A stretch of DNA of 64,000 nt. Origin: Planktothrix agardhii NIES-204 (lineage in GTDB: Bacteria > Cyanobacteriota > Cyanobacteriia > Cyanobacteriales > Microcoleaceae). Made by a program: the position numbers and the translations under genes. Shown one piece after another: positions 9,481 to 17,608 of the stretch. The DNA is taken from the NCBI GenBank assembly GCA_003609755.1, contig AP017991.1, forward strand, positions 4,203,001 to 4,267,000. Reading direction: 5' to 3'. The notes under the pieces are model-generated. The model was not told the DNA's origin and made no database searches. It saw nothing but the letters and a program-made list of their open reading frames with translations. The stretch's first letter is position 1. The number at the start of each line of letters is the position of its first letter.

Positions 9481-10377
9481 TCACTTGGGTAACAAAATTA
9501 ATAGGGATTTCAGAGCTTGCAGTGCTAACAGCAGGACAACTGTACCTGCCATCAGAATTGTCGCAGGAACTAAAACAGATTGTAGACGACGCAGGGTTTG
9601 TTCAAGTTCCTCCTCATAGTAATTGGTTAGTTTTTGCAGGGCCAAATCTAATTGTCCTGTGACTTCCCCCGTGCGTAACATTTGCAGGGCCACCGCAGGT
9701 AAACGACCTTCTAGGCTTTGACTTAGGGTTTTTTCGGCGGGAATTTGGCCTAATGCAATAGTAATAGTAGCTTTCATTTCCGATTTAGGAATATGGGAGC
9801 GAATCAGTTCTAATCCAGCTAATAGGGACATCCCACAACTCAAGGGTAATTTTAATTCTCCCAAATACAACATCATCCGGGCGGTGGAAATTTTTTTAAT
9901 TATTGATAGCCGCGGCAAAATTTTAGGAATAGCTAATATAATGATTGCGAAAATTCCTAATACTAAAAACCACCCTCTACCCGATAAACCTGATAAGTAA
10001 CAAAGGGTGAGAATCAACAGGATAATACTAATTCCTGTGGCAATTGCCGCAATGGTTACAGACCGATGCAGATTTTGATGACGTGCTTTTCGTTCTTCAA
10101 TTTCGGAAATTCGATAGCAAATTTCGGGTAACATTCCTTGGGATTCTCCCAGGGAAATTAAACCAATTGTCCAACGATCAAAATATCTGGACGCCAAAGC
10201 CAAAGCAGAAGCTAAATCAGCCCCCCTTGATGTGGCTGCGGTCATTTTGTTGAGATAGCGTCCGAGTTGCGGGTAGCTATCTTTCCCCACCAACGTTAAG
10301 CTCTGTTCTACAGTTAAACCAGAGTTTAACAAGGTTGCTAATTGAAAGAAAAAAAGAGCCTTTTCGCGGGGATTCAT
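9481..10377 (-). CDS. Type II secretion/type IV pilus inner-membrane protein (PilC/GspF family)
   Basis: I choose the ATG encoding MNPREKALFFFQLATLL, which coincides with the start of the T2SSF domain; the frame is open 26 codons further only from a TTG. Two T2SSF copies are visible (about residues 5-125 and 175-290), each starting with a LxxGLxxxxxL helix (LATLLNSGLTVEQSLTL and LPLSCGMSLLAGLELI). Two to three membrane segments are present. GspF/PilC proteins form the inner-membrane platform for pseudopilin assembly. At 298 residues it is shorter than a full PilC (about 400). It follows the TPR gene on the same strand, separated by a hairpin. Confidence 0.8.
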   Translation of the reverse strand: MNPREKALFFFQLATLLNSGLTVEQSLTLVGKDSYPQLGRYLNKMTAATSRGADLASALALASRYFDRWTIGLISLGESQGMLPEICYRISEIEERKARHQNLHRSVTIAAIATGISIILLILTLCYLSGLSGRGWFLVLGIFAIIILAIPKILPRLSIIKKISTARMMLYLGELKLPLSCGMSLLAGLELIRSHIPKSEMKATITIALGQIPAEKTLSQSLEGRLPAVALQMLRTGEVTGQLDLALQKLTNYYEEELEQTLRRLQSVLVPATILMAGTVVLLLALQALKSLLILLPK

Positions 10378-10464
10378 TCGGGAACTGGGTATTACTGCAT
10401 TAGGCAGAGGTTGGACTGAATGCTCTATTTTGGCAAAAAGGAACCCCAGAATCAAGAGGTTATC

Positions 10465-10490
10465 GTAGTAAGCCCTTCAGGGCTCACTAC
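10465..10490 (-). terminator. Short palindrome between TPR and PilC-like genes
   Basis: An 11-base stem with one mismatch (GTAGTAAGCCC and GGGCTCACTAC) encloses a TTCA loop. It sits in the 41-base gap downstream of the TPR gene stop. A related CCTGAAGGGCTCACTAC sequence occurs at 43111-43127, so it is also a dispersed repeat. There is no T run, so termination is uncertain. Confidence 0.5.
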
Positions 10491-10495
10491 GGGAG

Positions 10496-12190
10496 TTAGT
10501 GTGGATTATTTTTTAACTTCAAATTCACTCGATTTCGATGAATAACTGCTTCGGCAGAATTAGGTTGCATTTCTAATGCTACACCATAGGAACGGTTAGC
10601 ATCCTGATAGCAATTCATCTGTTCAAAGGTCATACCTCGACGAATCCAGGCCGCATAATAATCGGGTTTTCTTTGAATAATTTTATCATAAACAGTTAAC
10701 GCATCTTGATAGCGTTGGGCTGATTCTAATGCTAATCCCCACTGTAACCAAGTCCCATAGGAATCGGGCCAAATTTTAACAGCTTGATTAAAGGCTTCTG
10801 CTGCTTCTAAATGCTTTTGAACCGCTTCTAGGGTTTTTCCTAAATGTAACCAGGCTTCAAAATTATTCGGTTGCACCCGAATCACTTTTTTATAAGCAAT
10901 AATCGCCTCATCATAACGTTCTAATTTTTCTAAGGCTTCTCCCCGTTGGAGTCCGGATTTTGTAGCTAATTCCGTATCTTCTGTGGTCATTTGTACCACT
11001 TTATCATAGGCAATTAAGGCTTCTTCAAATCGATCTAATTTTTCTAAGGCTTCTCCCCGACAATTCCAAGCATCCATGAAATCCGGTTGAATTTGCAAGG
11101 CATTATCATAGGCAATAATTGCTTCTTGATATTGTTTTAATTCACACAGGGCTTTACCTCGACCTAACCAAGCTTCGGGAAAATTAGAGTTTAATTGAGT
11201 GGCTTTATCAAAAGATGCGATCGCCGATTGATATTGTTTTAATTCTAATAAATTTTGAGCACGACTAATCCAAATGGCAGCTAAATTAGGATTGATTTGT
11301 AAGGCTTGATTTAAGCAGGTTAAGGCTTCTTGATGCTGTTGACTATTTAACAAAGCCATGCCTTTATAAAACCAAACTTCATAATCCTGGGGTTGTAGTT
11401 GAATTACGGTATCATAGGAGATAATCGCTTCTTGATAACGTCGTAATTTTTGTAATGAAATTCCTCGATTAAACCAGGCTTGATAACTTTTGGGTTGTAG
11501 TTTAATCGCTTGGTCATAGGATGTAATAGCCTCAGAATATTTTTGTTGACTTAATAACATTTCACCTCGATTAAACCAGGCTTCATAATTAGCAGGTTGC
11601 AGTTGAATTGAACGATCATAAGAAGCCACGGCATCGCTATAACGTTCTTCATTCATTAAAGCATTGCCTTGATGATACCAAATAGCAGAAACATTCGGTT
11701 TAATTTCAATTGCTCGCTTATAAGAAGCCGATGCTGCTTTATATTGTAATAACGTTTCTAATGCCAAGCCACGTTCATACCAAGATTCAAAATTTTCGGG
11801 TTCAATAGTAATAGCTTTATCAAAGGATGCAACTGCTTCTTCAAATCGTTCTAATTTGGCTAAAGCAATACCTCGAAATGTCCAAGCCCAATAATCTTCG
11901 GGTTTAATTTTAATGGCTCGGTCATAGGAAGCTAGGGCATCTTTATATTGTTTTAATTTGCGTAAACTATTACCCCGTCGTAACCAGGCGGAATACCAAT
12001 TAGGTTTAAAATTAACAGCTTGATCATAACGTTGAAAGGCTAATTCATAGCGTCCTAATTTATAGAAGCGATTGCCTTGATTATATTCAGGCCATGCTTT
12101 CAAAATGCCTAAAAATCCTAATCCCGAAGTGGGGGGAGTTTGTGGGGGGGTTTCCAGAGGAAATAAGGAGGAGGTTAATTCTTCCGACAT
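10496..12190 (-). CDS. Tetratricopeptide repeat protein with about 14 TPRs
   Basis: After about 35 unstructured residues the protein is made almost entirely of 34-residue TPR units with the usual W-LG-Y-A-P pattern. Examples are AWLRRGNSLRKLKQYKDALASYDRAIKI-type units ending in KPEDY, EPENF, KPNVS and QPANY. About 14 units are present from residue 36 to the end. There is no catalytic domain, signal or membrane segment. TPR arrays are protein-docking platforms and the partner is unknown. The PilC-like gene downstream hints at a pilus or secretion link, but that is inference only. Confidence 0.9.
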   Translation of the reverse strand: MSEELTSSLFPLETPPQTPPTSGLGFLGILKAWPEYNQGNRFYKLGRYELAFQRYDQAVNFKPNWYSAWLRRGNSLRKLKQYKDALASYDRAIKIKPEDYWAWTFRGIALAKLERFEEAVASFDKAITIEPENFESWYERGLALETLLQYKAASASYKRAIEIKPNVSAIWYHQGNALMNEERYSDAVASYDRSIQLQPANYEAWFNRGEMLLSQQKYSEAITSYDQAIKLQPKSYQAWFNRGISLQKLRRYQEAIISYDTVIQLQPQDYEVWFYKGMALLNSQQHQEALTCLNQALQINPNLAAIWISRAQNLLELKQYQSAIASFDKATQLNSNFPEAWLGRGKALCELKQYQEAIIAYDNALQIQPDFMDAWNCRGEALEKLDRFEEALIAYDKVVQMTTEDTELATKSGLQRGEALEKLERYDEAIIAYKKVIRVQPNNFEAWLHLGKTLEAVQKHLEAAEAFNQAVKIWPDSYGTWLQWGLALESAQRYQDALTVYDKIIQRKPDYYAAWIRRGMTFEQMNCYQDANRSYGVALEMQPNSAEAVIHRNRVNLKLKNNPH

Positions 12191-12267
12191 GGGATGGTTG
12201 ACTCCTGACCATTGAGTGCTGATATCAATTCTACTAGGGTTCTAGTCTGACTGTTGCAATGTTTGGT

Positions 12268-12420
12268 TATAGCGGGGAATAGGGAATAGCCCCCCAAACC
12301 CCCCGTACACGGGGGGCTAGGGGGGAGGGAACACCGGAACACCGTAGGAAAAGATTTTTGGTGTTTGGGTTTGCTGCATCAGTCTATGTCCTAACTGCCT
12401 TGGTGACTGCCTCATGTCAA
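12268..12420. repeat. Dispersed palindromic intergenic repeat, copy B
   Basis: Same block order as the copy at 5724-5865: TATAGC-GGGAA head, a C-rich palindrome around GTACAC at 12290-12327, GGGAACACCGG, TTTGCTGCATCA, TGTCCTAA and GGTGACT. The palindrome here carries mismatches (CCAAACC against GGCTAGG), so it is a diverged copy. It occupies most of the gap upstream of the TPR gene. Confidence 0.8.
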
Positions 12421-12519
12421 ATAATCTCTGTAGTGGACTTATATATCTTTTACGGGAACTTACAACAATATTTCGTAGACACTACATAAGCGGTTGCCCA
12501 CGTTTGGTTTTTATTCCAA

Positions 12520-12753
12520 ATGAAAACAATAAATAAGGTTAATGCTACCATGTCCCACCTGACTTTCCTGATTCGCGGCATAACTGGTGTTGAATCCTCT
12601 CCGGCATCCCAGTCTAGCCCTTTCCACCCACAACGTCGATTTACACCCCTACGTCCAGTTCGCCATTGGTATGAAGAATTAGTCTATCTCCGCTTTCAAG
12701 CATTGTGTTATTTGGCGGATGAATGTGGAGAAGATATTTCGGCCTATTGTTAG
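12520..12753 (+). CDS. Small hypothetical protein (77 aa, possibly 67)
   Basis: The first ATG gives 77 residues; a second ATG at 12550 (MSHLTFLIRG) would give 67 and may be the true start. The middle is Ser/Pro/Arg-rich and the C-terminus is helical (WYEELVYLRFQALCYLADECGEDISAYC). There is no signal or membrane segment and I do not recognise a family. A strong bidirectional hairpin with a T run follows the stop, which supports a real transcript. Confidence 0.55.
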   Translation: MKTINKVNATMSHLTFLIRGITGVESSPASQSSPFHPQRRFTPLRPVRHWYEELVYLRFQALCYLADECGEDISAYC

Positions 12754-12757
12754 AATA

Positions 12758-12791
12758 GTTGACGGTTGATTGTTAACAGTTAACCGTCAAC
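12758..12791 (+). terminator. Intrinsic terminator between converging genes
   Basis: Arms GTTGACGGTT (12758-12767) and AACCGTCAAC (12782-12791) pair perfectly. The right arm is followed by CTCTTTTTTATTTTT, a good U-tract for rightward transcripts. It separates the small hypothetical gene from the leftward gene that ends at 12799. Confidence 0.85.
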
Positions 12792-12798
12792 CTCTTTT

Positions 12799-13152
12799 TT
12801 ATTTTTCAACTAACCATTGACCGGAAAAAATACTTTTAACCGCTAGGGAAATACGCTGTAAATCTTCTTGTAATAATGGTGGCCATTCAACGCCTCGGTT
12901 ACGACCCGCAGCAAATTGTTGCTGACTTTCCATGACTAACTGATGTAGGGCTAAGACTAAAATTTTCTCAAATTTTGAATTATCTTTTAAGCTATCATAA
13001 GCAATTTTTAAGGATAATAAAATAGAGGTGACTTGACCCGGAATGGGGGGATGACCCTGTTTCAAGCGGATTAAAAACGCATCTGGGTTTTTTTGGGTTT
13101 CTAATGCCATGCCTTGGTCAATTAAGAAGTTATAGGCTGTTTTGTAGTCCAT
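12799..13152 (-). CDS. Conserved cyanobacterial hypothetical protein (117 aa)
   Basis: I choose the ATG encoding MDYKTAYNFLIDQG; the upstream extension is unlike the rest of the protein. The body is helical with the conserved-looking stretches GHPPIPGQVTSILLSLKIAYDSL, LALHQLVMESQQQF and RGVEWPPLLQEDLQRISLAVKSIFSG. Homologues in cyanobacteria are sometimes labelled dethiobiotin synthetase without support; no P-loop is present, so I do not use that name. It is the last chromosomal gene before the left end of the integrated element. Confidence 0.7.
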   Translation of the reverse strand: MDYKTAYNFLIDQGMALETQKNPDAFLIRLKQGHPPIPGQVTSILLSLKIAYDSLKDNSKFEKILVLALHQLVMESQQQFAAGRNRGVEWPPLLQEDLQRISLAVKSIFSGQWLVEK

Positions 13153-13280
13153 TGCAATTAATTTTTTAAGTTGTCTACAGTCAAATTCTATAGCAATAAA
13201 GCCTAATTTCACCACAAAGACACGAAGACACAAAGAAGTTGTAAACAATCATTTGCTTATTGATATAATGGGGGATGGGC

Positions 13281-13298
13281 AATAATATTATATTTCAT
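13281..13298. other. Left attachment site (attL core)
   Basis: The 18 bases AATAATATTATATTTCAT occur here and again at 33206-33223 in the same orientation. The core contains the 10-base palindrome ATAATATTAT, as expected for a recombinase crossover site. It lies in non-coding DNA upstream of the leftward gene starting at 13152, and no tRNA gene is near. Confidence 0.85.
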
Positions 13299-13452
13299 TA
13301 TTAGCACCTTGAGCCAAAAGCACCAAATAGCATTTTTCTGACGTTTAACCTAGAACTAAATCTACACAATCATCTACATTCCCTCTCAAAATATCTGTAA
13401 ATTGTTGAAAATTTTAAAATATAATTCAATTATTAATTAATTATGGTTAAAC

Positions 13453-13986
13453 ATGATTTTTACTCCGGGTACTAATGCAACCATCACCTCGACAACGCTG
13501 GAAAATCAATTTTTCACCCTTTGCTCATTAATTCAGAATATTGAACGAGACTCGGCGAAAAATGATAAAGCGGTCAACCTTTTGACCTATACAATTGACA
13601 CGGATACCGATGTGGCGGCAGGTTCCGCATCAATTTATTGCACAATCATCCGCAATAGTTTAACGGGAATTTTAGATTTCACTTATCCGAATCCCTATAC
13701 AGGAGTTATTTACTCTGAAGGCACGGGCGGGGATTCTAAATCTTCTGGAATAATTACGGAATCATTGGTAGAACGAACTTATTTAATAATTGCTGCCGAA
13801 CGAGAAAAAAAACGCAACGACCCGAACTTCACTAATAAATTGACGAATCCATCATGGTCAATTAACGACGTACCTTTAAATTCTCCTATATTTCACAATG
13901 CGATTTTTAGGTTCAATTTTAATTTACAAACTCAAACTACCTTCACAGGCAATGGGGAAAGTCGATATGCTGTGGAGTATCTATAA
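13453..13986 (+). CDS. Unknown element protein (177 aa), first gene of virion-like block
   Basis: I do not recognise this protein. It is soluble, rich in Thr, Asn and Ser, and predicted beta-rich in the middle (AAGSASIYCTIIRNSLTGILDFTY), with a charged helix (ERTYLIIAAEREKKRND) after it. The gene opens the rightward block, 155 bases inside attL, and is followed after 3 bases by the next gene. A TATAAT hexamer at 13420-13425 is the only promoter-like element seen upstream and it lacks a good -35. A structural or morphogenetic role is inferred from position alone. Confidence 0.6.
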   Translation: MIFTPGTNATITSTTLENQFFTLCSLIQNIERDSAKNDKAVNLLTYTIDTDTDVAAGSASIYCTIIRNSLTGILDFTYPNPYTGVIYSEGTGGDSKSSGIITESLVERTYLIIAAEREKKRNDPNFTNKLTNPSWSINDVPLNSPIFHNAIFRFNFNLQTQTTFTGNGESRYAVEYL

Positions 13987-13989
13987 TAA

Positions 13990-14964
13990 ATGCCTACAGA
14001 TTCAGTTAAAAACATTGAAAGGGCTTTTACTGGTAGAGTTCCCGTTGTTCAATTAAATAATGATGCCCCGATTAATCAAGTTTTTGAAATAATTAATTAT
14101 CGTGAAATTCTTTCAAAAATTAAACCTGTAGGGGCTACAAATGTTAATCTTTCAATAGCATTGGAAACTTTGCAATTAATTTCTTACCTTCCAGGAATTT
14201 TTAAGCCCAACAAATTACCGGATTATGACGAGGATTTAATTCCATTACTTCAGAAACAAGCTGAGGATTTAGCATGGATGGCAGAATTTAACCCATCTAC
14301 TCAATATGCTTTAGAAATTACTCTGTTTGAATCTTGGTATTCTGACAGCAGTTGGTCTGCTTGGTCAGCACTTGCGAGAAAGTGGTTATATAACCAACAA
14401 ACAGAATATTATTTAGATTTGATTAATCCTTTTTTAACCAATACTAAAAATTCTGATATTGGGGACGCTAACTATAAATTAGGGATAGCCATAACCCAAA
14501 AACCAACACAACAAACTGCCAAAGCAAATGAAAATTATATTAGGATTCGGACTGCTTACAGTGGAATTATTACCTATGAACAACCGTCAACAGTGGTAAC
14601 GGCGGTAACTTTAAATAAACAAAGTAATTCCTTGAATCCAATTACACTAAATACTTCGATTCAGATACTTTATAATGATTACAACAGGAAAATTTTATAT
14701 TTGCAGAATACAGGAAAATCAGTTGTATATTTCAACTTTGATCAAAATTTAATTTCTCCAGAAGCAAGCCCGTTTCTCCTCCCAGGAGAAACCTTTACTT
14801 TTGAAAGTGGCGAGTTTAAATGGTCAGGGGGAGGAATTCAATTTTTACCCCCAATGGCTCAATATTTATTCCAGACAGGGTTATGGATTTATTGCACAGG
14901 AAAAGATACGGACGGCAAAACCACGACAAAAAATTCTATAGCTTGGATGCAATTTTTGGGATAA
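13990..14964 (+). CDS. Unknown element protein (324 aa) with a C-terminal beta domain
   Basis: The N-terminal 190 residues are helical and polar. From about residue 195 the protein turns beta-rich, with RKILYLQNTGKSVVYFNF, then LLPGETFTFESGEF and WSGGGIQFLP. The same pattern (RKIL, N-G, VY-N, G, E, GE-I) occurs in the small protein at 21115-21465, so both probably share a domain of the kind found on phage virion surfaces. There is no signal peptide. The gene starts 3 bases after its upstream neighbour stops, consistent with translational coupling. Confidence 0.6.
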   Translation: MPTDSVKNIERAFTGRVPVVQLNNDAPINQVFEIINYREILSKIKPVGATNVNLSIALETLQLISYLPGIFKPNKLPDYDEDLIPLLQKQAEDLAWMAEFNPSTQYALEITLFESWYSDSSWSAWSALARKWLYNQQTEYYLDLINPFLTNTKNSDIGDANYKLGIAITQKPTQQTAKANENYIRIRTAYSGIITYEQPSTVVTAVTLNKQSNSLNPITLNTSIQILYNDYNRKILYLQNTGKSVVYFNFDQNLISPEASPFLLPGETFTFESGEFKWSGGGIQFLPPMAQYLFQTGLWIYCTGKDTDGKTTTKNSIAWMQFLG

Positions 14965-14970
14965 TTAATT

Positions 14971-15918
14971 ATGGGAATATCGAATAATTTTATCAAACCC
15001 AGTGGGAACATTGGAAACATTGATTTAACAGGAATAACGGGGCTTAATACAAGCTACCGATATTTTAAGGAGGGCTACTATAAATTTAACCCAAATCAAC
15101 CTGCAATAATTATTCCTGCTACCGAGAACAAAGTAAACCGAGAAATTACAATAAATTATAGGGAAGATTTAAACCCAATACATAGCAGTAATTGTAATTT
15201 ATATTTTGGAAACAAAAACCAACACCCTAAACTCATTAAATTAGGCGGGGGGTATTTAGACACATCAGACGGGGGTATAGCCTTAGTTGCTGAATGTTCC
15301 GAGTCGATTATAATAGAAATTATAATCAGACAAGATACACCGATTACTTATGCCATTGGCAATTATTTAGGAGGTCTTATGATTCCAGTTAAAGTAAGGT
15401 TAGCAGTAGGAACCGGAACTAATTATGTCGATATAAATGAAAGTTCTTATGATTCCGACGAATACCAATATCTAATAAATTTACAAAAACTCAAAAATTC
15501 TAATTCAGGAGTTACGGGGTATAAATTATTTGATATTTATAGTTTTTATCCAGGGCGCTCTATTACTTTTGATGTAAATATTACTAATCCTGCAAAATAT
15601 GGCAATGTTGCTATTCAATTATTTGACCCGTTAGCAGTTGGAGAGGTGCTTTTTGCTGTAGCTAATGACGTAATAAATCTTGAATTAAATAATATGGGGG
15701 AAAAGTTTATTGGAAATTTAACCAGAAATGCTTTATACAAAGATGTTGTAGCAGAGAAAGCTACTTTTTATCCTGATTTTAGTCGTCACGTTGGGCGGTT
15801 TGTGGCTCAAAATATCAATAATGCCAACGCTTATGATACGGCAATTATTAAAAATTATATTCCCAATGCAATCGATCCACTTTCGGGTGGTACTTTTGTA
15901 TTAACAGGAGATTTTTAA
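14971..15918 (+). CDS. Unknown beta-rich element protein (315 aa)
   Basis: No family is recognised. The sequence is dominated by short beta-type stretches (KFNPNQPAIIIP, REITINYRED, ESIIIEIIIRQDTPITYAIG, MIPVKVRLAVG) with Asn/Gly turns and no charged helical segments, as in capsid or decoration proteins. Neighbours on both sides are in the same direction with gaps of 6 and 2 bases. A virion role is inference from composition and context. Confidence 0.55.
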   Translation: MGISNNFIKPSGNIGNIDLTGITGLNTSYRYFKEGYYKFNPNQPAIIIPATENKVNREITINYREDLNPIHSSNCNLYFGNKNQHPKLIKLGGGYLDTSDGGIALVAECSESIIIEIIIRQDTPITYAIGNYLGGLMIPVKVRLAVGTGTNYVDINESSYDSDEYQYLINLQKLKNSNSGVTGYKLFDIYSFYPGRSITFDVNITNPAKYGNVAIQLFDPLAVGEVLFAVANDVINLELNNMGEKFIGNLTRNALYKDVVAEKATFYPDFSRHVGRFVAQNINNANAYDTAIIKNYIPNAIDPLSGGTFVLTGDF

Positions 15919-15920
15919 TA

Positions 15921-16661
15921 ATGGTAGATAAAAAACCGGAATGGAGCGATTACGCTTACGATAACGATTCTATTTCAAAAAGATTAGGGATTGAAAAAGA
16001 TGAGGTTCGGAGATTAAAAGACGAAGCGGCAACCAAAAGTAAAAAAACGGTAGAAGGAATCGTTAATCCTCCCGGTAGCGTTGGGGCTGGAATTGGTGGC
16101 TCTATTGATATCAATGATTTGAAAAAATCTTATTTGAGAGTTGGGGCAAAAATTCCAGGGTTAAGCGTTGAATTTGACACAAACGGAGAGGGGAATATTG
16201 ATATTGTTAATTTAATTAGAGTTGAGACAATTAGAATTAAATGTTTTTATATTCAACGGTTTTATTTAGCAGGTCAATTTTTATATTCTGATATTCAGAA
16301 AGTTGATTCTGAAGAATGCAACGAGCCAAAGCCTACTCCTGAACCTACACCGGAGCCAGAGCCAAAGCCTCCTAACCCGCTTCAAGTACCGCCTGACCCG
16401 CCTAAAGGTAGTCACTCAAAATATGTTAGAAAAATAGTTGTTTTAAAGCGTTTTTATAATGACGAGACGACAAGAGTTGGGGGGCATAAAATAAAAAGTG
16501 TGTATAATTACGAAATAAATTGCGATATCCTAACCGACGTTAAAAATAACGTGACAGGATATAAATATAAGTACAAGATGTATGCAAATTACACTATAAA
16601 TGGCATTGTATATGAGCCCAGTACATTTGTCGATAATACAACTCAAGGGGAAGTAAATTAA
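15921..16661 (+). CDS. Unknown element protein (246 aa) with proline-glutamate linker
   Basis: Residues 1-130 include a charged helix (SISKRLGIEKDEVRRLKDEA) and a glycine turn (GAGIGGSIDI). Residues 136-155 form a Pro/Glu/Lys linker (EPKPTPEPTPEPEPKPPNP) that separates a basic, Tyr-rich C-terminal domain (VRKIVVLKRFYNDETTR, GYKYKYKMYANYTING). Such linkers often join virion surface domains. Its start has a clear AGGAG ribosome-binding site. Its last codons overlap the proposed ATT start of the next gene. Confidence 0.55.
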   Translation: MVDKKPEWSDYAYDNDSISKRLGIEKDEVRRLKDEAATKSKKTVEGIVNPPGSVGAGIGGSIDINDLKKSYLRVGAKIPGLSVEFDTNGEGNIDIVNLIRVETIRIKCFYIQRFYLAGQFLYSDIQKVDSEECNEPKPTPEPTPEPEPKPPNPLQVPPDPPKGSHSKYVRKIVVLKRFYNDETTRVGGHKIKSVYNYEINCDILTDVKNNVTGYKYKYKMYANYTINGIVYEPSTFVDNTTQGEVN

Positions 16662-17541
16662 GAATAAGAAGCTAAAAATAGAAACCTATTTAGATTTATT
16701 CCGATATTTCTTGGAATCTCAAATTAGATTAGAATTATTATTTCCGATAGCACAGATTAGAGATTCTGAGATTAGCAAGCGGTTAATTTACCCTAAAGCT
16801 CCAGGGACGATTAAAATTAATGATTTAATTCAGTTTCAAGAATTGATGTTGTTATTCATCAATAAAACTTTGGGCGACCCGTCGGGGGCGGTAATTATTA
16901 AGGATGCTGACCCAACCCAAGAAGGCGCGCAACCTATAACGATTGAAAATTTTGATATTTCGGATATGTTACGAAAATTACTGAGATTTTCGGTTGACAT
17001 TAACAGCGATATTGATTTAACCAATAATTTCAGCAAACGTACTCTTTATCAGTTACTTTCAGCAATGCAGGTACTGGTAAAAAACCACGAAATGACCGAA
17101 GCAATTTTTGAGGATTTGGGGATGAAAGAGGAACAAACTTTTGTTCCTGTTAAATTTTTCGCTGATCCTTATGCCGGAGTTTGGGAATCAGGGAAAGGAT
17201 TTGACCCAAATAAAATTAAGCCCGAAAATACTGAAGCCGGGATTGAAGCTAATTTGCAATCTTTTTTACAGGAAAAAGAGGTTGAGGTTAAAGTTTCACG
17301 GCGGGCCAAAGATGAAACCACCGACATCAGGGATTTACTCGCCCAAATCGGGCGGTACGCGGCGGAGTTGGCGGCTATGGGGAAAATTCCGAACAATCCA
17401 GAAGCGATTCAGCAAGCTATTGATAAGGCGCGGTTTGAGTTGCAAACTGAATCAGCGTTAAGAAGAACGGATGTTCGGCAAGCGTCGGCGGCGGGACGGG
17501 TGCGAACTAAACGAAATAAACCCAAGGGTAAACAACGATAA
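16657..17541 (+). CDS. Unknown element protein (294 aa), probable ATT start
   Basis: The earliest TTG in frame (16711) would start inside an evident helix. The frame is open back to an ATT at 16657 that overlaps the upstream stop codon, with AAGGGGAAG placed 4-12 bases before it. From there the protein begins (M)KNKKLKIETYLDLFRYFLE. The body is helical, with YAAELAAMGKIP and a basic C-terminus ending RTKRNKPKGKQR. An ATT start is unusual (known from infC). The family is not recognised; a scaffold or nucleic-acid-binding role is possible from the basic tail. Confidence 0.55.
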   Translation: MKNKKLKIETYLDLFRYFLESQIRLELLFPIAQIRDSEISKRLIYPKAPGTIKINDLIQFQELMLLFINKTLGDPSGAVIIKDADPTQEGAQPITIENFDISDMLRKLLRFSVDINSDIDLTNNFSKRTLYQLLSAMQVLVKNHEMTEAIFEDLGMKEEQTFVPVKFFADPYAGVWESGKGFDPNKIKPENTEAGIEANLQSFLQEKEVEVKVSRRAKDETTDIRDLLAQIGRYAAELAAMGKIPNNPEAIQQAIDKARFELQTESALRRTDVRQASAAGRVRTKRNKPKGKQR

Positions 17542-17564
17542 AACCCCGTTTTTTGGGCGGGGTT
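17542..17564 (+). terminator. Hairpin after the first part of the virion-like block
   Basis: AACCCCG (17542-17548) pairs with CGGGGTT (17558-17564), and the 9-base loop is TTTTTTGGG. It starts directly after the upstream stop codon. There is no T run on the right, so it may be an attenuator or an RNA-stabilising hairpin rather than a full terminator. Confidence 0.55.
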
Positions 17565-17608
17565 AAGGTGTGATTAAGGTGTCGCAGTCCTAATCCTATC
17601 AAAAATTT

